Of a stretch of DNA of 64,000 nt, positions 25,135 to 33,605 are shown one piece after another (within the stretch, counting starts at the first letter, position 1; each line of letters opens with the position of its first letter). The DNA lies in assembly GCF_026241855.1 (NCBI RefSeq), contig NZ_JAPJDC010000001.1:3100001-3164000 (forward strand), written 5' to 3'. The position numbers were made by a program, and so were the translations under genes. The notes under the pieces are model-generated. The model had not been told where the DNA came from, did no database searches, and was given only the letters and a program-made list of their open reading frames with translations. This stretch comes from Curtobacterium flaccumfaciens pv. betae (GTDB lineage Bacteria > Actinomycetota > Actinomycetes > Actinomycetales > Microbacteriaceae).

Positions 25135-25814
25135 CCGACCGCTCGGTGGCCGGTCGCCTGGTGCTGATCGCCGGTGCGACCAGTGCCAGCGGCGCGGCCG
25201 TCGCGCGCGCACTCACCGCCGCCGGTGCGTCCGTCGTCGCGGTCGGCACCAGACCCGACGCCCTGGAGGCCCTGCGCGCGTCCGTCCCGGGCGTCACGAC
25301 CCGCACGTGCGACCTGTCGGACCTCGGTGCGGTCACCGCGTTGGCCGACGACGTCCACGCGGACGCCGGCCGCGTCGACGGACTGGTCCACCTGGTCGGC
25401 GGGTGGCGCGGCGGTGGCAGCATCGTCGGCCAGTCCGACGCGGACTGGGACTTCTTCGACCGCGCCTTCCGGACCCTGCGGAACACGACCCGGGTCTTCC
25501 ACGACGACCTGGTGGCGTCCCCTGCCGGACGGCTCGCGTTCGTGTCGTCCACCGCGGTCGACTCCCCCACCGCCGGCGCCGCGAACTACGCGGCGGCGAA
25601 GGCCGCGTCCGACGCCTGGGTCCGGGCCGTCGCGCAGGGGTTCCGGAAGGAGGGGCCGGAGACCGCCGCTGCCGCCGTGTTCGTCGTCGGCGAGTTGTCC
25701 GGCCTCGAAGCGCAGCTCGGCGCCGAGGTCGTCCGGCTCTGGGACACCCCATCGGCCGACGTCAACGGTGCCCGCATCCCGCTCACGGCGCCTGATCCCT
25801 CGAACCTAGGATGA
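25131..25814 (+). CDS. Short-chain dehydrogenase/reductase
   Basis: 227 residues from GTG 25131, overlapping DUF6421 (GTGA). The cofactor motif is atypical: LIAGATSASGAAVARAL instead of TGxxxGxG. VDGLVHLVGGWRGGG corresponds to the NNAG strand region, and the catalytic Ser/Tyr/Lys are FVSSTAVDSPTAGAANYAAAK (Y-x3-K present). Substrate unknown; probably works with the neighbouring DUF6421 and aldolase-like proteins. Confidence 0.85.
   Translation: MTDRSVAGRLVLIAGATSASGAAVARALTAAGASVVAVGTRPDALEALRASVPGVTTRTCDLSDLGAVTALADDVHADAGRVDGLVHLVGGWRGGGSIVGQSDADWDFFDRAFRTLRNTTRVFHDDLVASPAGRLAFVSSTAVDSPTAGAANYAAAKAASDAWVRAVAQGFRKEGPETAAAAVFVVGELSGLEAQLGAEVVRLWDTPSADVNGARIPLTAPDPSNLG
25807..25812 (+). promoter_or_regulatory. 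Internal leaderless promoter for the aldolase gene
   Basis: TAGGAT, the favoured actinobacterial -10 hexamer, ends 6 bases before GTG 25819, overlapping the SDR stop codon. It would allow the last gene to be expressed separately. Confidence 0.55.
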
Positions 25815-25818
25815 ACGA

Positions 25819-26892
25819 GTGACCCTCCGACTGCACGACCTGGACCTGCGGGGCTTCGCCTCGGACAACTACGCCGGCGTCCACCCCGAGATCCTCGCCG
25901 CCATCGCCGCGGCCAACGACGGCCACCAGATCGCCTACGGCGAGGATGTCTACACCGCACGTCTCAACGAGGTGATCCGCGAGCACTTCGGGTCGCAGGC
26001 CGAGGCGTTCCCGGTGTTCAACGGCACGGGCGCGAACGTCGTCGGCCTGCAGTCGATGCTGCCGCGGTGGGGAGCGGTCGTGTGCACCGCGACCGCGCAC
26101 ATCCACACCGACGAAGCCGGTGCGCCCGAGCGCGTCGCCGGCATCAAGCTCCTGCCGGTGGAGGCGCCCGACGGCAAGCTGACGCCCGAGCTCATCGACC
26201 GCGAGGCCTGGGGCTGGGGCGACGAGCACCGCGCCCAGCCGCTCGTCGTGTCGATCACGCAGACCACCGAGCTCGGCACCGCCTACACGGTGGACGAGGT
26301 CCGGACGATCGCCGACCACGTCCACTCGCTCGGCATGAAGCTGCACATGGACGGCGCCCGCATCTCGAACGCCGCGGCGTCCCTCGGGGTGCCCCTGCGC
26401 GACTTCACCACCGACGCCGGTGTCGACGTGCTGAGCTTCGGCGGCACGAAGAACGGCATGCTCTACGGCGAGGCGATCGTCGTGCTGAACCCGTCGGCGT
26501 CCGAGGGGTTGCACTACCTGCGCAAGATGAACATGCAGCTCTCGTCGAAGATGCGGTTCGTCTCCGCCCAGCTGATCGCCCTGCTCAGCGACGACCTGTA
26601 CCTGCGCTCCGCCGGGCACGCCAACGCCATGGCCGCCCGACTGCGCGGTGCGCTGGAGGCCGGCATCGCCGACGGCAGCATCCGCGGTGTCGGCTTCAGC
26701 CAGCAGACCCAGGCGAACGGGGTCTTCGCGACCCTGCCCGCCGGGGTGGCCGACCGGCTGCGGAAGCACTTCCGGTTCTACGACTGGGATGCCAGCCGCA
26801 ACGAGGTGCGGTGGATGTGCGCGTACGACACCTCGGAGCAGGACATCGACGACTTCGTCGCGGCCCTGACGCGGGAGCTCGACGCCGCCTGA
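25819..26892 (+). CDS. Low-specificity threonine-aldolase-like PLP enzyme
   Basis: 357 residues from GTG 25819. Fold-type I beta-eliminating-lyase family: FASDNYAGVHPEILAAIAAA at the start, GTGANVVGLQSML, HIHTDEAGAPE, the substrate/PLP Asp-Gly-Ala-Arg in MKLHMDGARISNAA, and the Schiff-base lysine in SFGGTKNGMLYGEA. Such enzymes cleave L-threonine or allo-threonine to glycine and acetaldehyde, though specificity cannot be read. Last gene of the DUF6421-SDR unit. Confidence 0.87.
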   Translation: MTLRLHDLDLRGFASDNYAGVHPEILAAIAAANDGHQIAYGEDVYTARLNEVIREHFGSQAEAFPVFNGTGANVVGLQSMLPRWGAVVCTATAHIHTDEAGAPERVAGIKLLPVEAPDGKLTPELIDREAWGWGDEHRAQPLVVSITQTTELGTAYTVDEVRTIADHVHSLGMKLHMDGARISNAAASLGVPLRDFTTDAGVDVLSFGGTKNGMLYGEAIVVLNPSASEGLHYLRKMNMQLSSKMRFVSAQLIALLSDDLYLRSAGHANAMAARLRGALEAGIADGSIRGVGFSQQTQANGVFATLPAGVADRLRKHFRFYDWDASRNEVRWMCAYDTSEQDIDDFVAALTRELDAA

Positions 26893-26946
26893 GCCGGTCG
26901 GGCCCGGCCCGGTCGGGCGCGCGCCGAGTCGGCACCGGCGGTCGGT

Positions 26947-28440
26947 TCACCCGAACGGGATGACCCGCACGACGATCGCCACCACGAGCATCGCCATCGC
27001 GACCACGGCGGCCCGCCACAGCACCTTGCGGTGGTGGTCGCCGAGGTTCACGTTGGCCAGCGACACCAGCAGCAGGATCGCGGGGACCAGCGGGCTCTGC
27101 ATGTGCACCGGCTGCCCGACGACCGAGGCCCGCGCCATCTCGGCCGGCGTGATCCCGTACGCCGCGGCGCTCTCGGACAGCACCGGCAGGATCCCGAAGT
27201 AGAACGCGTCGTTGCTCATGAAGAACGTCAGCGGCATGCTCAGCACGCCGGTGATGCCCGCCAGGTACGGGCCCATCGAGTCCGGGATCACCGCGACGAG
27301 CCAGTCGGCCATCGCCGCGACCATCCCGGTGCCGTCGAGCACCCCGATCAGCACCCCGGCGGCGAACACCATCGACACGACACCGACGATGCTCGGGGCG
27401 TGCGCCACGATCTGCGCGGTCTGCTGCTTGAGCTGCGGGAAGTTCACGAGCAGGGCGATCGCCGTGCCGATCATGAACACGAAGTGCAGCGGCAGGAGCC
27501 CCAGCACGAGCGCCATCATCACGGCGACGGTCAGCGCCAGGTTGAACCAGATCCGCTTCGGCCGCAGGGTCGGACGGTTCGGGTCGAGCATCGTCTCGGC
27601 CATGGTGCCGGTCCCCGTGCTGTCGTCCCCCGCCCCGGTGCCGTCCACGCCCTCGCCGTCCGCACGCCGGCCGTCGGCCTTCCCACCGCGCAGCCCGAGC
27701 GCGACCGTGGGGCTCGTGAACATCCCGCCGCCGGTCCCGCCGACCGCCGCGAGCACCCGTGACCCGGCTCGGGCGTTCGCCCGCTCCGGCACCCGCGCGC
27801 CCCGCGAGGCCTCGGTGAACTCGATCATGCCGAGGCGCTTGCGCTCCCGCAGGCCCATCGTCCACGCGAACGTGAAGCACAGCAGCAGCCCCACCACGAG
27901 CGAGGGCACGAGGGGCACGAAGATGTCCGTCGGGTCGATCTTCAGCGCGGCGGCGGCACGGGCGGTGGGACCGCCCCACGGCACGATGTTGAGCGTGCCG
28001 TTCGTCAGACCCGCCACACACGTCATCACGACCGGGCTCATGCCGAGCTTCAGGTAGATCGGCAGCATCGCCGCCGTGACCACGATGAACGTCGTCGAGC
28101 CGTCCCCGTCGAGCGAGACCGCACCGGCCAGCAGAGCCGTGCCGAGCACGATCTTCGCCGGGTCGTTGCCGGTCACCCGCAGGATGAACCGGACGAGCGG
28201 GTCGAACAGGCCGACGTCGATCATCAGCCCGAAGTACATGATCGCGAACATCAGGAGCGCGGCCGTCGGTGCCAGCGTGCCGATCGCCTCGGTCACCATG
28301 TCGCCGAGTCCCAGACCCGCCCCGGCGAACAGTCCGAACACGGTCGGCACGATGATCAGCGCGAGCATGGGCGACATGCGCTTGGTCATGATCAGGACCA
28401 TGAAGGTCAGGACCATCGCGTACCCGAGGATGACGAGCAT
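26947..28440 (-). CDS. CitMHS-family citrate/metal-citrate transporter
   Basis: 497 residues from ATG 28440 with an AAGGAGTCCTG site. About 12 membrane segments; family markers are LALIIVPTVFGLFAGAGLG, GAVSLDGDGSTTFIVVTAAM, GTLNIVPWGGPTARAAAALK and LTFFMSNDAFYFGILPVLSE. CitM/CitH proteins import citrate complexed with divalent metal, driven by protons. A Gly/Asp-rich cytoplasmic loop (residues ~225-290) is longer than usual. It is divergent from a CitA/CitB-type two-component system, which probably activates it through the repeats at 28506-28560. Confidence 0.88.
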   Translation of the reverse strand: MLVILGYAMVLTFMVLIMTKRMSPMLALIIVPTVFGLFAGAGLGLGDMVTEAIGTLAPTAALLMFAIMYFGLMIDVGLFDPLVRFILRVTGNDPAKIVLGTALLAGAVSLDGDGSTTFIVVTAAMLPIYLKLGMSPVVMTCVAGLTNGTLNIVPWGGPTARAAAALKIDPTDIFVPLVPSLVVGLLLCFTFAWTMGLRERKRLGMIEFTEASRGARVPERANARAGSRVLAAVGGTGGGMFTSPTVALGLRGGKADGRRADGEGVDGTGAGDDSTGTGTMAETMLDPNRPTLRPKRIWFNLALTVAVMMALVLGLLPLHFVFMIGTAIALLVNFPQLKQQTAQIVAHAPSIVGVVSMVFAAGVLIGVLDGTGMVAAMADWLVAVIPDSMGPYLAGITGVLSMPLTFFMSNDAFYFGILPVLSESAAAYGITPAEMARASVVGQPVHMQSPLVPAILLLVSLANVNLGDHHRKVLWRAAVVAMAMLVVAIVVRVIPFG

Positions 28441-28489
28441 CAGGACTCCTTCGTCCGTGTCTGGCAGTCCGGGCACGCTACGACCCGGC

Positions 28490-28501
28490 CTGGAGGCGCG
28501 G
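28490..28501. repeat. Half copy of the GGAGGCGCGG element
   Basis: CTGGAGGCGCGG without a complementary arm, in the citrate divergent promoter region; too short to be a terminator by itself. Confidence 0.4.
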
Positions 28502-28505
28502 CGCG

Positions 28506-28560
28506 CTTCTGCACATTGGCGCACCATCGCGCGTTGACCGCTTTCTGCGCATTGTGCGCA
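28506..28560. promoter_or_regulatory. Direct-repeat operator in citM/citAB divergent promoter
   Basis: CTTCTGCACATTGGCGCA (28506-28523) and TTTCTGCGCATTGTGCGCA (28542-28560) share TTCTGCrCATTG at 36-base spacing, i.e. on similar helix faces; the second contains TGCGCA-TTG-TGCGCA. Likely binding sites of the response regulator encoded at 30300. Confidence 0.55.
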
Positions 28561-28581
28561 GGCAGGTCGACTCGCCCTCCG

Positions 28582-28587
28582 TACGCT
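28582..28587 (+). promoter_or_regulatory. -10 box, leaderless sensor kinase
   Basis: TACGCT ends 6 bases before GTG 28594. Confidence 0.5.
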
Positions 28588-28593
28588 GGGGTC

Positions 28594-30303
28594 GTGACCG
28601 ACGACCGTTCACGGCGCCCCAGGCTCCGCTTCGCCACCGAGGTGCTCGTGCTGCAGCTCGCCGTGGTGGTCGCCGTCGTCGCCCTGACCAGTGCCGTGTT
28701 CGTCCGGATCGAGGTCACCCGGCTCGAGCGCGCTGCCGAGGGGACCGCCCTCGCGATCGCACAGAGCGTCGCCGCGCAGTCCGACGTCCGGGCCGCGGTC
28801 GCCCGGCTCAGCGTCGACGGCACCGACCTCGACCCCGCGGTCCTCGCCGACGGACCCGTCCAGCGTGCGGCACTCGCAGCCCAGCGCCGGACCGGGGCGC
28901 TCTTCGTCGTGGTCACCGACGACCGGGGCATCCGCCTGGCCCACCCCGACACCGACCGGATCGGCGAGATGGTGAGCACCTCTCCCGACGCCGCACTCGC
29001 CGGCCGCGAGACCGTGTCCTGGGCGCGCGGCACCCTCGGTGAGTCGGCGCGGGCGAAGGTGCCCGTCTCCGCGCCCGCAGCCGGCGGGGCGGAGACGAGC
29101 CGGGCCTCCCGGCAGTCCGCCGTCGTCGGCGAGGTGAGCGTCGGCTTCAACCGGGCACGCGTCTACGACACCCTGGTCGAGGACAGCATGCCGGTGATCG
29201 GTGCCGGGCTGGCGGCGGTCCTGCTCGCGGTGATCGCCTCGGTGCTGATCCGGCGGCGACTGGTGCGGCTGACGCTCGGGCTGCAGCCGGAGGAGCTCGT
29301 GACGCTCGTGCAGAACCAGCAGGCCGTGCTGGGCGGCGTCGGTGAAGGCGTCATCGCGATCGGCCCGTCGGGGGTCGTCACCGTCTGCAACCCCGAAGCC
29401 GTGCGACTGCTCGGACTGACCGACCCGATCGGCCGTCCGGTGGCCTCCCTCGACCTGCCCGCGCCGCTCGGGTCGATGCTCGTCGCGTCCACCGCGGCTC
29501 CGGCGAGCGCCACGATCGTCGCCGGGCACCGGGTGCTGCTCGTCGACGTCCGCACGGTGTTCCGCGACGGACGCGACCTGGGCCGGGTCGCCGTCCTGCG
29601 CGACCGCACCGACGTCGAGGCCCTGACCCGACGGCTCGACGCCGTCGGGGCGATGAGCACGGCGCTCCGCGCGCAGCGCCACGAGTTCGCGAACCGGCTG
29701 CACGCGATCTCGGGGCTGCTCGACATCGGCGAGACAACGCGGGCACGCGCCTACCTGGCGGACGTGCAGGAGCGCGGGCCGCTGCGCTACCCGGTGCAGC
29801 ACGCCGACCGGTTGACCGAGCCGTACCTGCAGGCGTTCCTCGGAGCGAAGGGCGTCGAGGCCGCCGAGCGCGGGGTGCTGCTGCGGATCGGGGCGGAGAC
29901 GCTCGTTCAGGGGACGATCACCGAACCGGGCGACGTGACGACCGTGCTCGGCAACCTGGTCGACAACGCGGTCTCGGCGGCGCTCGGCGGCGACGAGCGA
30001 ACGCGCGACGGCGGATCCCCGTGGGTGGAGGTCGAGGTGCTCGACGACGGCGCGACCCTGCACCTGTCGGTGGTGGACTCGGGGCCGGGGGTGCCGGACG
30101 ATGCCGCGGACTCGCTGTTCGTCCGCGCGCCGGCGGCGGCTCCTGCGTCGGAGGACGTCTCGCAGGTGCACGGGCTCGGGATCGGGCTGCCGTTGTCGCG
30201 GGAGATCGCCCGGCGGCACGGTGGCGAGGTGTGGCTCGCCTCCCCCGGCGGTGACGACCACGGCGCGGTCTTCTGCGCCCGACTGGAAGGAGTGGTGTCG
30301 TGA
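28594..30303 (+). CDS. CitA/DcuS-type sensor histidine kinase
   Basis: 569 residues from the leaderless GTG 28594. TM1 (LVLQLAVVVAVVALTSAVFV), a ~150-residue periplasmic-type sensor domain (ERAAEGTALAIAQSVAAQSD, RIGEMVSTSPDAALAGRETV), TM2 (AGLAAVLLAVIASVLI), a PAS domain (LGGVGEGVIAIGPSGVVTVC), then the SPOB-like H-box LRAQRHEFANRLHAISGLLD and HATPase motifs (LGNLVDNAVSAAL, GPGVPDD, HGLGIGLPLSREIA). Senses di- or tricarboxylates; the adjacent citrate transporter indicates citrate. The next gene is its response regulator (GTGA overlap). Confidence 0.9.
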   Translation: MTDDRSRRPRLRFATEVLVLQLAVVVAVVALTSAVFVRIEVTRLERAAEGTALAIAQSVAAQSDVRAAVARLSVDGTDLDPAVLADGPVQRAALAAQRRTGALFVVVTDDRGIRLAHPDTDRIGEMVSTSPDAALAGRETVSWARGTLGESARAKVPVSAPAAGGAETSRASRQSAVVGEVSVGFNRARVYDTLVEDSMPVIGAGLAAVLLAVIASVLIRRRLVRLTLGLQPEELVTLVQNQQAVLGGVGEGVIAIGPSGVVTVCNPEAVRLLGLTDPIGRPVASLDLPAPLGSMLVASTAAPASATIVAGHRVLLVDVRTVFRDGRDLGRVAVLRDRTDVEALTRRLDAVGAMSTALRAQRHEFANRLHAISGLLDIGETTRARAYLADVQERGPLRYPVQHADRLTEPYLQAFLGAKGVEAAERGVLLRIGAETLVQGTITEPGDVTTVLGNLVDNAVSAALGGDERTRDGGSPWVEVEVLDDGATLHLSVVDSGPGVPDDAADSLFVRAPAAAPASEDVSQVHGLGIGLPLSREIARRHGGEVWLASPGGDDHGAVFCARLEGVVS

Positions 30304-30962
30304 GTTCCGTCTTCACCGTGCTGGTGGTCGACGACGACTTCCACGTCGCCGACCTGCACCGGCGGCAGGTCGACGAGGTACCGGGGTTCCGGGCACTCGA
30401 ACCCGTCGGGACCCTCGCGGCCGCCCGCTCCGCGCTGTCGAGCGGGACCGTGGACCTGGTGCTCGTCGACGTGTACCTGCCCGACGGCAGCGGGCTCGAC
30501 CTGCTGCGGTCGATCGACACAGATGCCGACGCCTTCGTTCTGAGTGCTGCGTCGGACTCGGGCACCGTTCGGCGGGCGATGCGCAGCGGGGCACTCGCCT
30601 ACCTGATCAAGCCGTTCGCAGCCGGGGTGCTGGCCGAGCGGCTGCAGGCGTACGCACGGTCGCGGAACGTGCTCGACGAGCGGTCGACCCTCGATCAAGA
30701 GGCCGTCGAGCGGGCGTTCCGGATCCTGCACGCCGGCGACAGCGGTGGGGCGTCGCCGTCCCGGGCGGCCACGGCGGCGCTGGTGCTCGAGCAGCTCGTC
30801 GCCGGTGAGGAACGATCCGCCGCGGAGGTGGCTGCGGCGATCGGGGTGTCGCGGGCGACGGCGCAGCGGTACCTGGCGCAGCTCACGGCGGACGGGACCG
30901 TGGCGATGCAGTTGCGGTACGGGGCTGCGGGGCGGCCGGAGCACCGGTACGTGCGGCGGTAG
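30300..30962 (+). CDS. CitB/DctR-type response regulator
   Basis: 220 residues from GTG 30300. Receiver: VLVVDDDFHVADLHRRQV, phosphoacceptor Asp in LVLVDVYLPDGSGLDLL, and Lys in AYLIKPFAAGVL. The C-terminal DNA-binding domain has the HTH RSAAEVAAAIGVSRATAQRY followed by a wing (LRYGAAGRPEHRYVRR), typical of the CitB/DctR family. Predicted to bind the repeats at 28506-28560. Confidence 0.9.
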   Translation: MSSVFTVLVVDDDFHVADLHRRQVDEVPGFRALEPVGTLAAARSALSSGTVDLVLVDVYLPDGSGLDLLRSIDTDADAFVLSAASDSGTVRRAMRSGALAYLIKPFAAGVLAERLQAYARSRNVLDERSTLDQEAVERAFRILHAGDSGGASPSRAATAALVLEQLVAGEERSAAEVAAAIGVSRATAQRYLAQLTADGTVAMQLRYGAAGRPEHRYVRR

Positions 30963-31074
30963 CGGGCCCTGTTGCCCTTGCGTATTTCACCGGATACCGG
31001 CAGGTTTGGTCTGACACGCTCCGCGCAGCCTCACTGCGCACACGAGCGCGATGACCGACCCAGAAGGAGACCAC

Positions 31075-31389
31075 GTGATCGCGATCGAGACGGCGGCCGC
31101 CGTCCTGACCATCGTCCTCGTCGCACTGCCGGCGCGGGGCCTCATCGGCAGGAACGGACTCGTGGGCATCCGCACCCGGGCGACCATGCGCAGTGACGAG
31201 AACTGGATCCTCGGCCACCGAGCAGCGGTCGTCCCGACGAGCATCGCCGGCGGCGCGACGGTGGTCGTGAGCCTGGTCTACATCGCACTCGGACGCACCG
31301 ACGACGTTCCCGCGTTCGTCGCGTGCGCCGCGATCCTCGTCGGTGGAGCCCTCTGGGGCGTGGAGGCCGCACGACGCGCGACCAGGTGA
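31075..31389 (+). CDS. SdpI/YhfL-family small membrane protein
   Basis: 104 residues from GTG 31075, chosen because AAGGAG is 5 bases upstream; ATG 31051 is the alternative. Hydrophobic N-terminal segment, the SdpI-domain signature GIRTRATMRSDENWILGHRA (residues ~29-48), then two membrane segments. B. subtilis SdpI is the immunity protein and signal transducer for the SDP toxin; short single-domain homologues are common in actinobacteria with unproven roles. It is 18 kb from the SDP-like toxin operon of this window, so any cross-immunity is speculation. Confidence 0.75.
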   Translation: MIAIETAAAVLTIVLVALPARGLIGRNGLVGIRTRATMRSDENWILGHRAAVVPTSIAGGATVVVSLVYIALGRTDDVPAFVACAAILVGGALWGVEAARRATR

Positions 31390-31392
31390 CGG

Positions 31393-31427
31393 ACGGGAGG
31401 CGCGGGGCGGGGCCGCACCGGGCCTCC
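31393..31427. repeat. Degenerate GGAGGCGCGG hairpin
   Basis: GGGAGGCGCGG (31395-31405) with GGCCTCC at 31421-31427, between the convergent SdpI-like and GH10 genes; probable terminator. Confidence 0.5.
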
Positions 31428-31441
31428 ATGCCGTCAGGTGG

Positions 31442-32713
31442 TCACGCGACGATCTGCACCTGCGTGGGCACGTCGGCGACGGCGAACGCCGCGGACGCGC
31501 CACGCACGTCGACGCGGTAGTCGCCACGGAAACCGCGGATCTGCACCTGACCACGGTCGTCGGTGCGCAGCACCGTCGGGCCGAGCCACCACTCCTCCTT
31601 GACCAGCCGGCGGAGGGCCTCGTACGACGGCTTCGGGGTGCCGTCGGCGCGGACGAGTCCGATCGGGGCGCCGAGCCAGGCGCCGGCGTCGGTGATCCCC
31701 CAGTAGGTGATCGCCTCGACGGAAGGGTGGCCGACCAGGCTCCGGTAGTGCCGCTCGAGGTCGTCGGCCTGGCGCGCCTCGCCCTCGGGCGTCGACGGCC
31801 ACGAGGCCACCTGGTGGTCGTTGAGGTCGACGATGTGCGCGGGCATGAGGTCACCGGAGACGAGCGAGGTCTCGGTCAGGTGCAGCGGCAGGCCGTAGCG
31901 GGCGAACCGGTCAACCATCGCGAGCATCGTGTCCTCGCCCCAGTAGCCCTGGTGCATGTGGGTCTGCAGTCCGATGACATCGATCTGCACGCCGGCTTCG
32001 AGCACGCCCTCGATCAGGCACTCGTACGCACTCGACAGGTCGAAGTCGTTGAGCAGCAGGGTGGCGTGCGGGTTGGCGGCGCGGGCCTCCTCGACGGCCA
32101 TCCGGATCGTCGGGATGCGGCCCTTGGCACGGGCGAGCGGGGTGATCGCGTTGTCGCCGTTGTCGAACACCGGCATGATGACCACCTCGTTGATGGCGTC
32201 CCAGGTGTCGATCGTGCCGGCGAAGGCGGAGACCTCGCGGCGGATGCGCTCCCGTTGGAGCTGCTCGACCTCGTCCAGCGGGAGCCCCAGCAGCCAATCG
32301 GGCTGCACGGTGTGCCAGACGAGCGGGTGGCCCTTGAGGGCGATGCCGCGGTCGCGGAACCACTGCGCCGTCGTCAGGAGTCTGGCGGTGTCCGCCGCTC
32401 CGCGCTCGGGCTCGAAGCGACCCCAGTAGAACGGGAGCGTCGCGGTGTTGAAGACGTCGGTGTAGAGGTCGGCGAGGTGCTCGGTGCCTGCTTCCTCCTG
32501 CGCTTCGGCGTTGGCTTCGCCGGCCGGTTCGCCGGTCGGTTCGCCGGTCGCTTCGCCGTTGGCGAGTCCGATGAAGTCGAAGCCGATGTTGCCGAAGGCG
32601 AAGGCATGGCGGGTCTGCTCGACGGTGATGTCGGCATCCGGGATGGGATTGCCTTCGGCATCGACGACCGTCAGGGTCGTCTCACCGAAGCGGTGCTCTG
32701 GTGCGTGCGTCAT
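31442..32713 (-). CDS. GH10 endo-1,4-beta-xylanase (no signal peptide)
   Basis: 423 residues from ATG 32713. An N-terminal beta-rich domain (RFGETTLTVVDAEGNPIPDA, ITVEQTRHAFAFGNIGFDF) is followed by the GH10 barrel: WGRFEPERG, KGHPLVWHT, acid/base Glu176 in WDAINEVV, THMHQGYWG, and nucleophile Glu281 in HLTETSL. Hydrolyses xylan or xylo-oligosaccharides; lack of a signal peptide implies cytoplasmic action on imported oligomers. Residues ~54-75 are a low-complexity GEPTGEPAGEANAE insert encoded by short tandem repeats. A rearranged remnant of a paralogue lies at 37133-37400. Confidence 0.88.
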   Translation of the reverse strand: MTHAPEHRFGETTLTVVDAEGNPIPDADITVEQTRHAFAFGNIGFDFIGLANGEATGEPTGEPAGEANAEAQEEAGTEHLADLYTDVFNTATLPFYWGRFEPERGAADTARLLTTAQWFRDRGIALKGHPLVWHTVQPDWLLGLPLDEVEQLQRERIRREVSAFAGTIDTWDAINEVVIMPVFDNGDNAITPLARAKGRIPTIRMAVEEARAANPHATLLLNDFDLSSAYECLIEGVLEAGVQIDVIGLQTHMHQGYWGEDTMLAMVDRFARYGLPLHLTETSLVSGDLMPAHIVDLNDHQVASWPSTPEGEARQADDLERHYRSLVGHPSVEAITYWGITDAGAWLGAPIGLVRADGTPKPSYEALRRLVKEEWWLGPTVLRTDDRGQVQIRGFRGDYRVDVRGASAAFAVADVPTQVQIVA

Positions 32714-32734
32714 CGCGCGTCCTCCGACATCGTC

Positions 32735-32760
32735 GTCCGGGATTTGTTGTGCGCGCAAAC
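32735..32760 (-). promoter_or_regulatory. Possible operator upstream of xylanase
   Basis: TTTGTTGTGCGCGCAAAC contains TTG/CAA half-sites around TGCGCGC, and a similar TTGTTTGGCGCGCAACA occurs in the matching place of the GH10 remnant (37392-37410), suggesting a conserved LacI-type site. Confidence 0.35.
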
Positions 32761-32790
32761 ATAGCAGCGGAGGGCGTGGGCGTCACGCCG

Positions 32791-32796
32791 TAGATT
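32791..32796 (+). promoter_or_regulatory. -10 box of leaderless small gene
   Basis: TAGATT ends 6 bases before GTG 32803, supporting expression of the short gene that follows. Confidence 0.45.
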
Positions 32797-32802
32797 GATG
32801 GT

Positions 32803-32988
32803 GTGAACTCGCAGAAGCACTGCGCTCGACGCACCTCACGGTGGACGCCGGTGCTCGTCTGCGTGTTCGGAGCCACGCTTGCGCGGGTCGCTGGCCAGAT
32901 GCTCCTTGGCCAAGGGTCAGACTCACCAGAGCCCGGACTTCTGATGCTGACCACAGGGGCGATGAGCAGGGCTGACGGAATCCTGTGA
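32803..32988 (+). CDS. Small single-TM protein, hypothetical
   Basis: 61 residues from the leaderless GTG 32803. One hydrophobic segment (RWTPVLVCVFGATLARVAGQ) after a basic N-terminus; no family recognised. Its stop overlaps the GTG of the next gene (GTGA), which supports it as a real, translationally coupled first gene, though coding character is weak. Confidence 0.4.
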   Translation: MNSQKHCARRTSRWTPVLVCVFGATLARVAGQMLLGQGSDSPEPGLLMLTTGAMSRADGIL

Positions 32989-33605
32989 TCGATCCGGAGT
33001 GTGCAGACTCACCCTTCTTCCGGGCCCCCGACGGCCGCGTGTACGTCGATCGCGACGGCCCCGCTGCCGACACCGCGTCTCGGTGGCGCCGACTCCACGA
33101 TCCCGCTGGCGTGCGCCGTCAAGACCGGCTCGCAACAGCGTCCGTCTTGGCGGTCTTTGCGGTCGGGTACATGGCAGGCGGCGCATTCGGCTTCGTGGTC
33201 GCGCCGCCGCCGCTGCCCGGAGACGAGCCAGTCGTTGCCCGACTCATCGGCGCGGTCCTCGGCGGAGGCGTCGTCGCCGTCCCCGCGATGCTCTTCGCCT
33301 TCTTCCGCAGCGCCGCCCCCGACCGGCGGGTGATCCCAGTACCGGACGAGGTGCTGCAGCATGCACCGCCGACTGCGTCGAGTTCCGACATCTGGCGGTG
33401 GTCGGTAGCGGTCATCGACGAGGCCGCGGAGCGCCGGACGATCGGGTACGAGACGAACGTCGAGCGCCCGAGGGACGTCGCTCGTGCGGATCGCGCGACC
33501 GCTCGGTATGGCGAGGTGTACTGCGCCTACCTCACGGCTGCTGCCGAGCTCGGGTTGCGGCCGAGGGCGCCTGCCATCGGCCTACCGCCCGCTTCTTCCG
33601 ACTGA
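32985..33605 (+). CDS. Hypothetical membrane protein
   Basis: 206 residues from GTG 32985. Two hydrophobic segments (ATASVLAVFAVGYMAGGAFG and ARLIGAVLGGGVVAVPAMLF) lie between an N-terminal soluble part (FFRAPDGRVYVDRDGPAADT) and a ~110-residue C-terminal soluble part. No family recognised. It is coupled to the small gene upstream and convergent with the lipoprotein gene at 33716. Confidence 0.6.
   Translation: MIDPECADSPFFRAPDGRVYVDRDGPAADTASRWRRLHDPAGVRRQDRLATASVLAVFAVGYMAGGAFGFVVAPPPLPGDEPVVARLIGAVLGGGVVAVPAMLFAFFRSAAPDRRVIPVPDEVLQHAPPTASSSDIWRWSVAVIDEAAERRTIGYETNVERPRDVARADRATARYGEVYCAYLTAAAELGLRPRAPAIGLPPASSD

Noticed and set aside
22789-25212. A single 807-codon minus-strand frame covering the TetR gene and the DUF6421 region
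   Set aside because: Only the last 192 codons (from 23367) are protein-like TetR; the rest is antisense to DUF6421.
28506-28560. Start of a CRISPR-like repeat array
   Set aside because: Only two imperfect copies with a regulator-like spacing in a divergent promoter.
31075-31389. SdpI-like protein as the immunity gene of the SDP-like operon
   Set aside because: It is 18 kb away between a two-component system and a xylanase; no sequence evidence ties it to the toxins, so it is only mentioned as a possibility.
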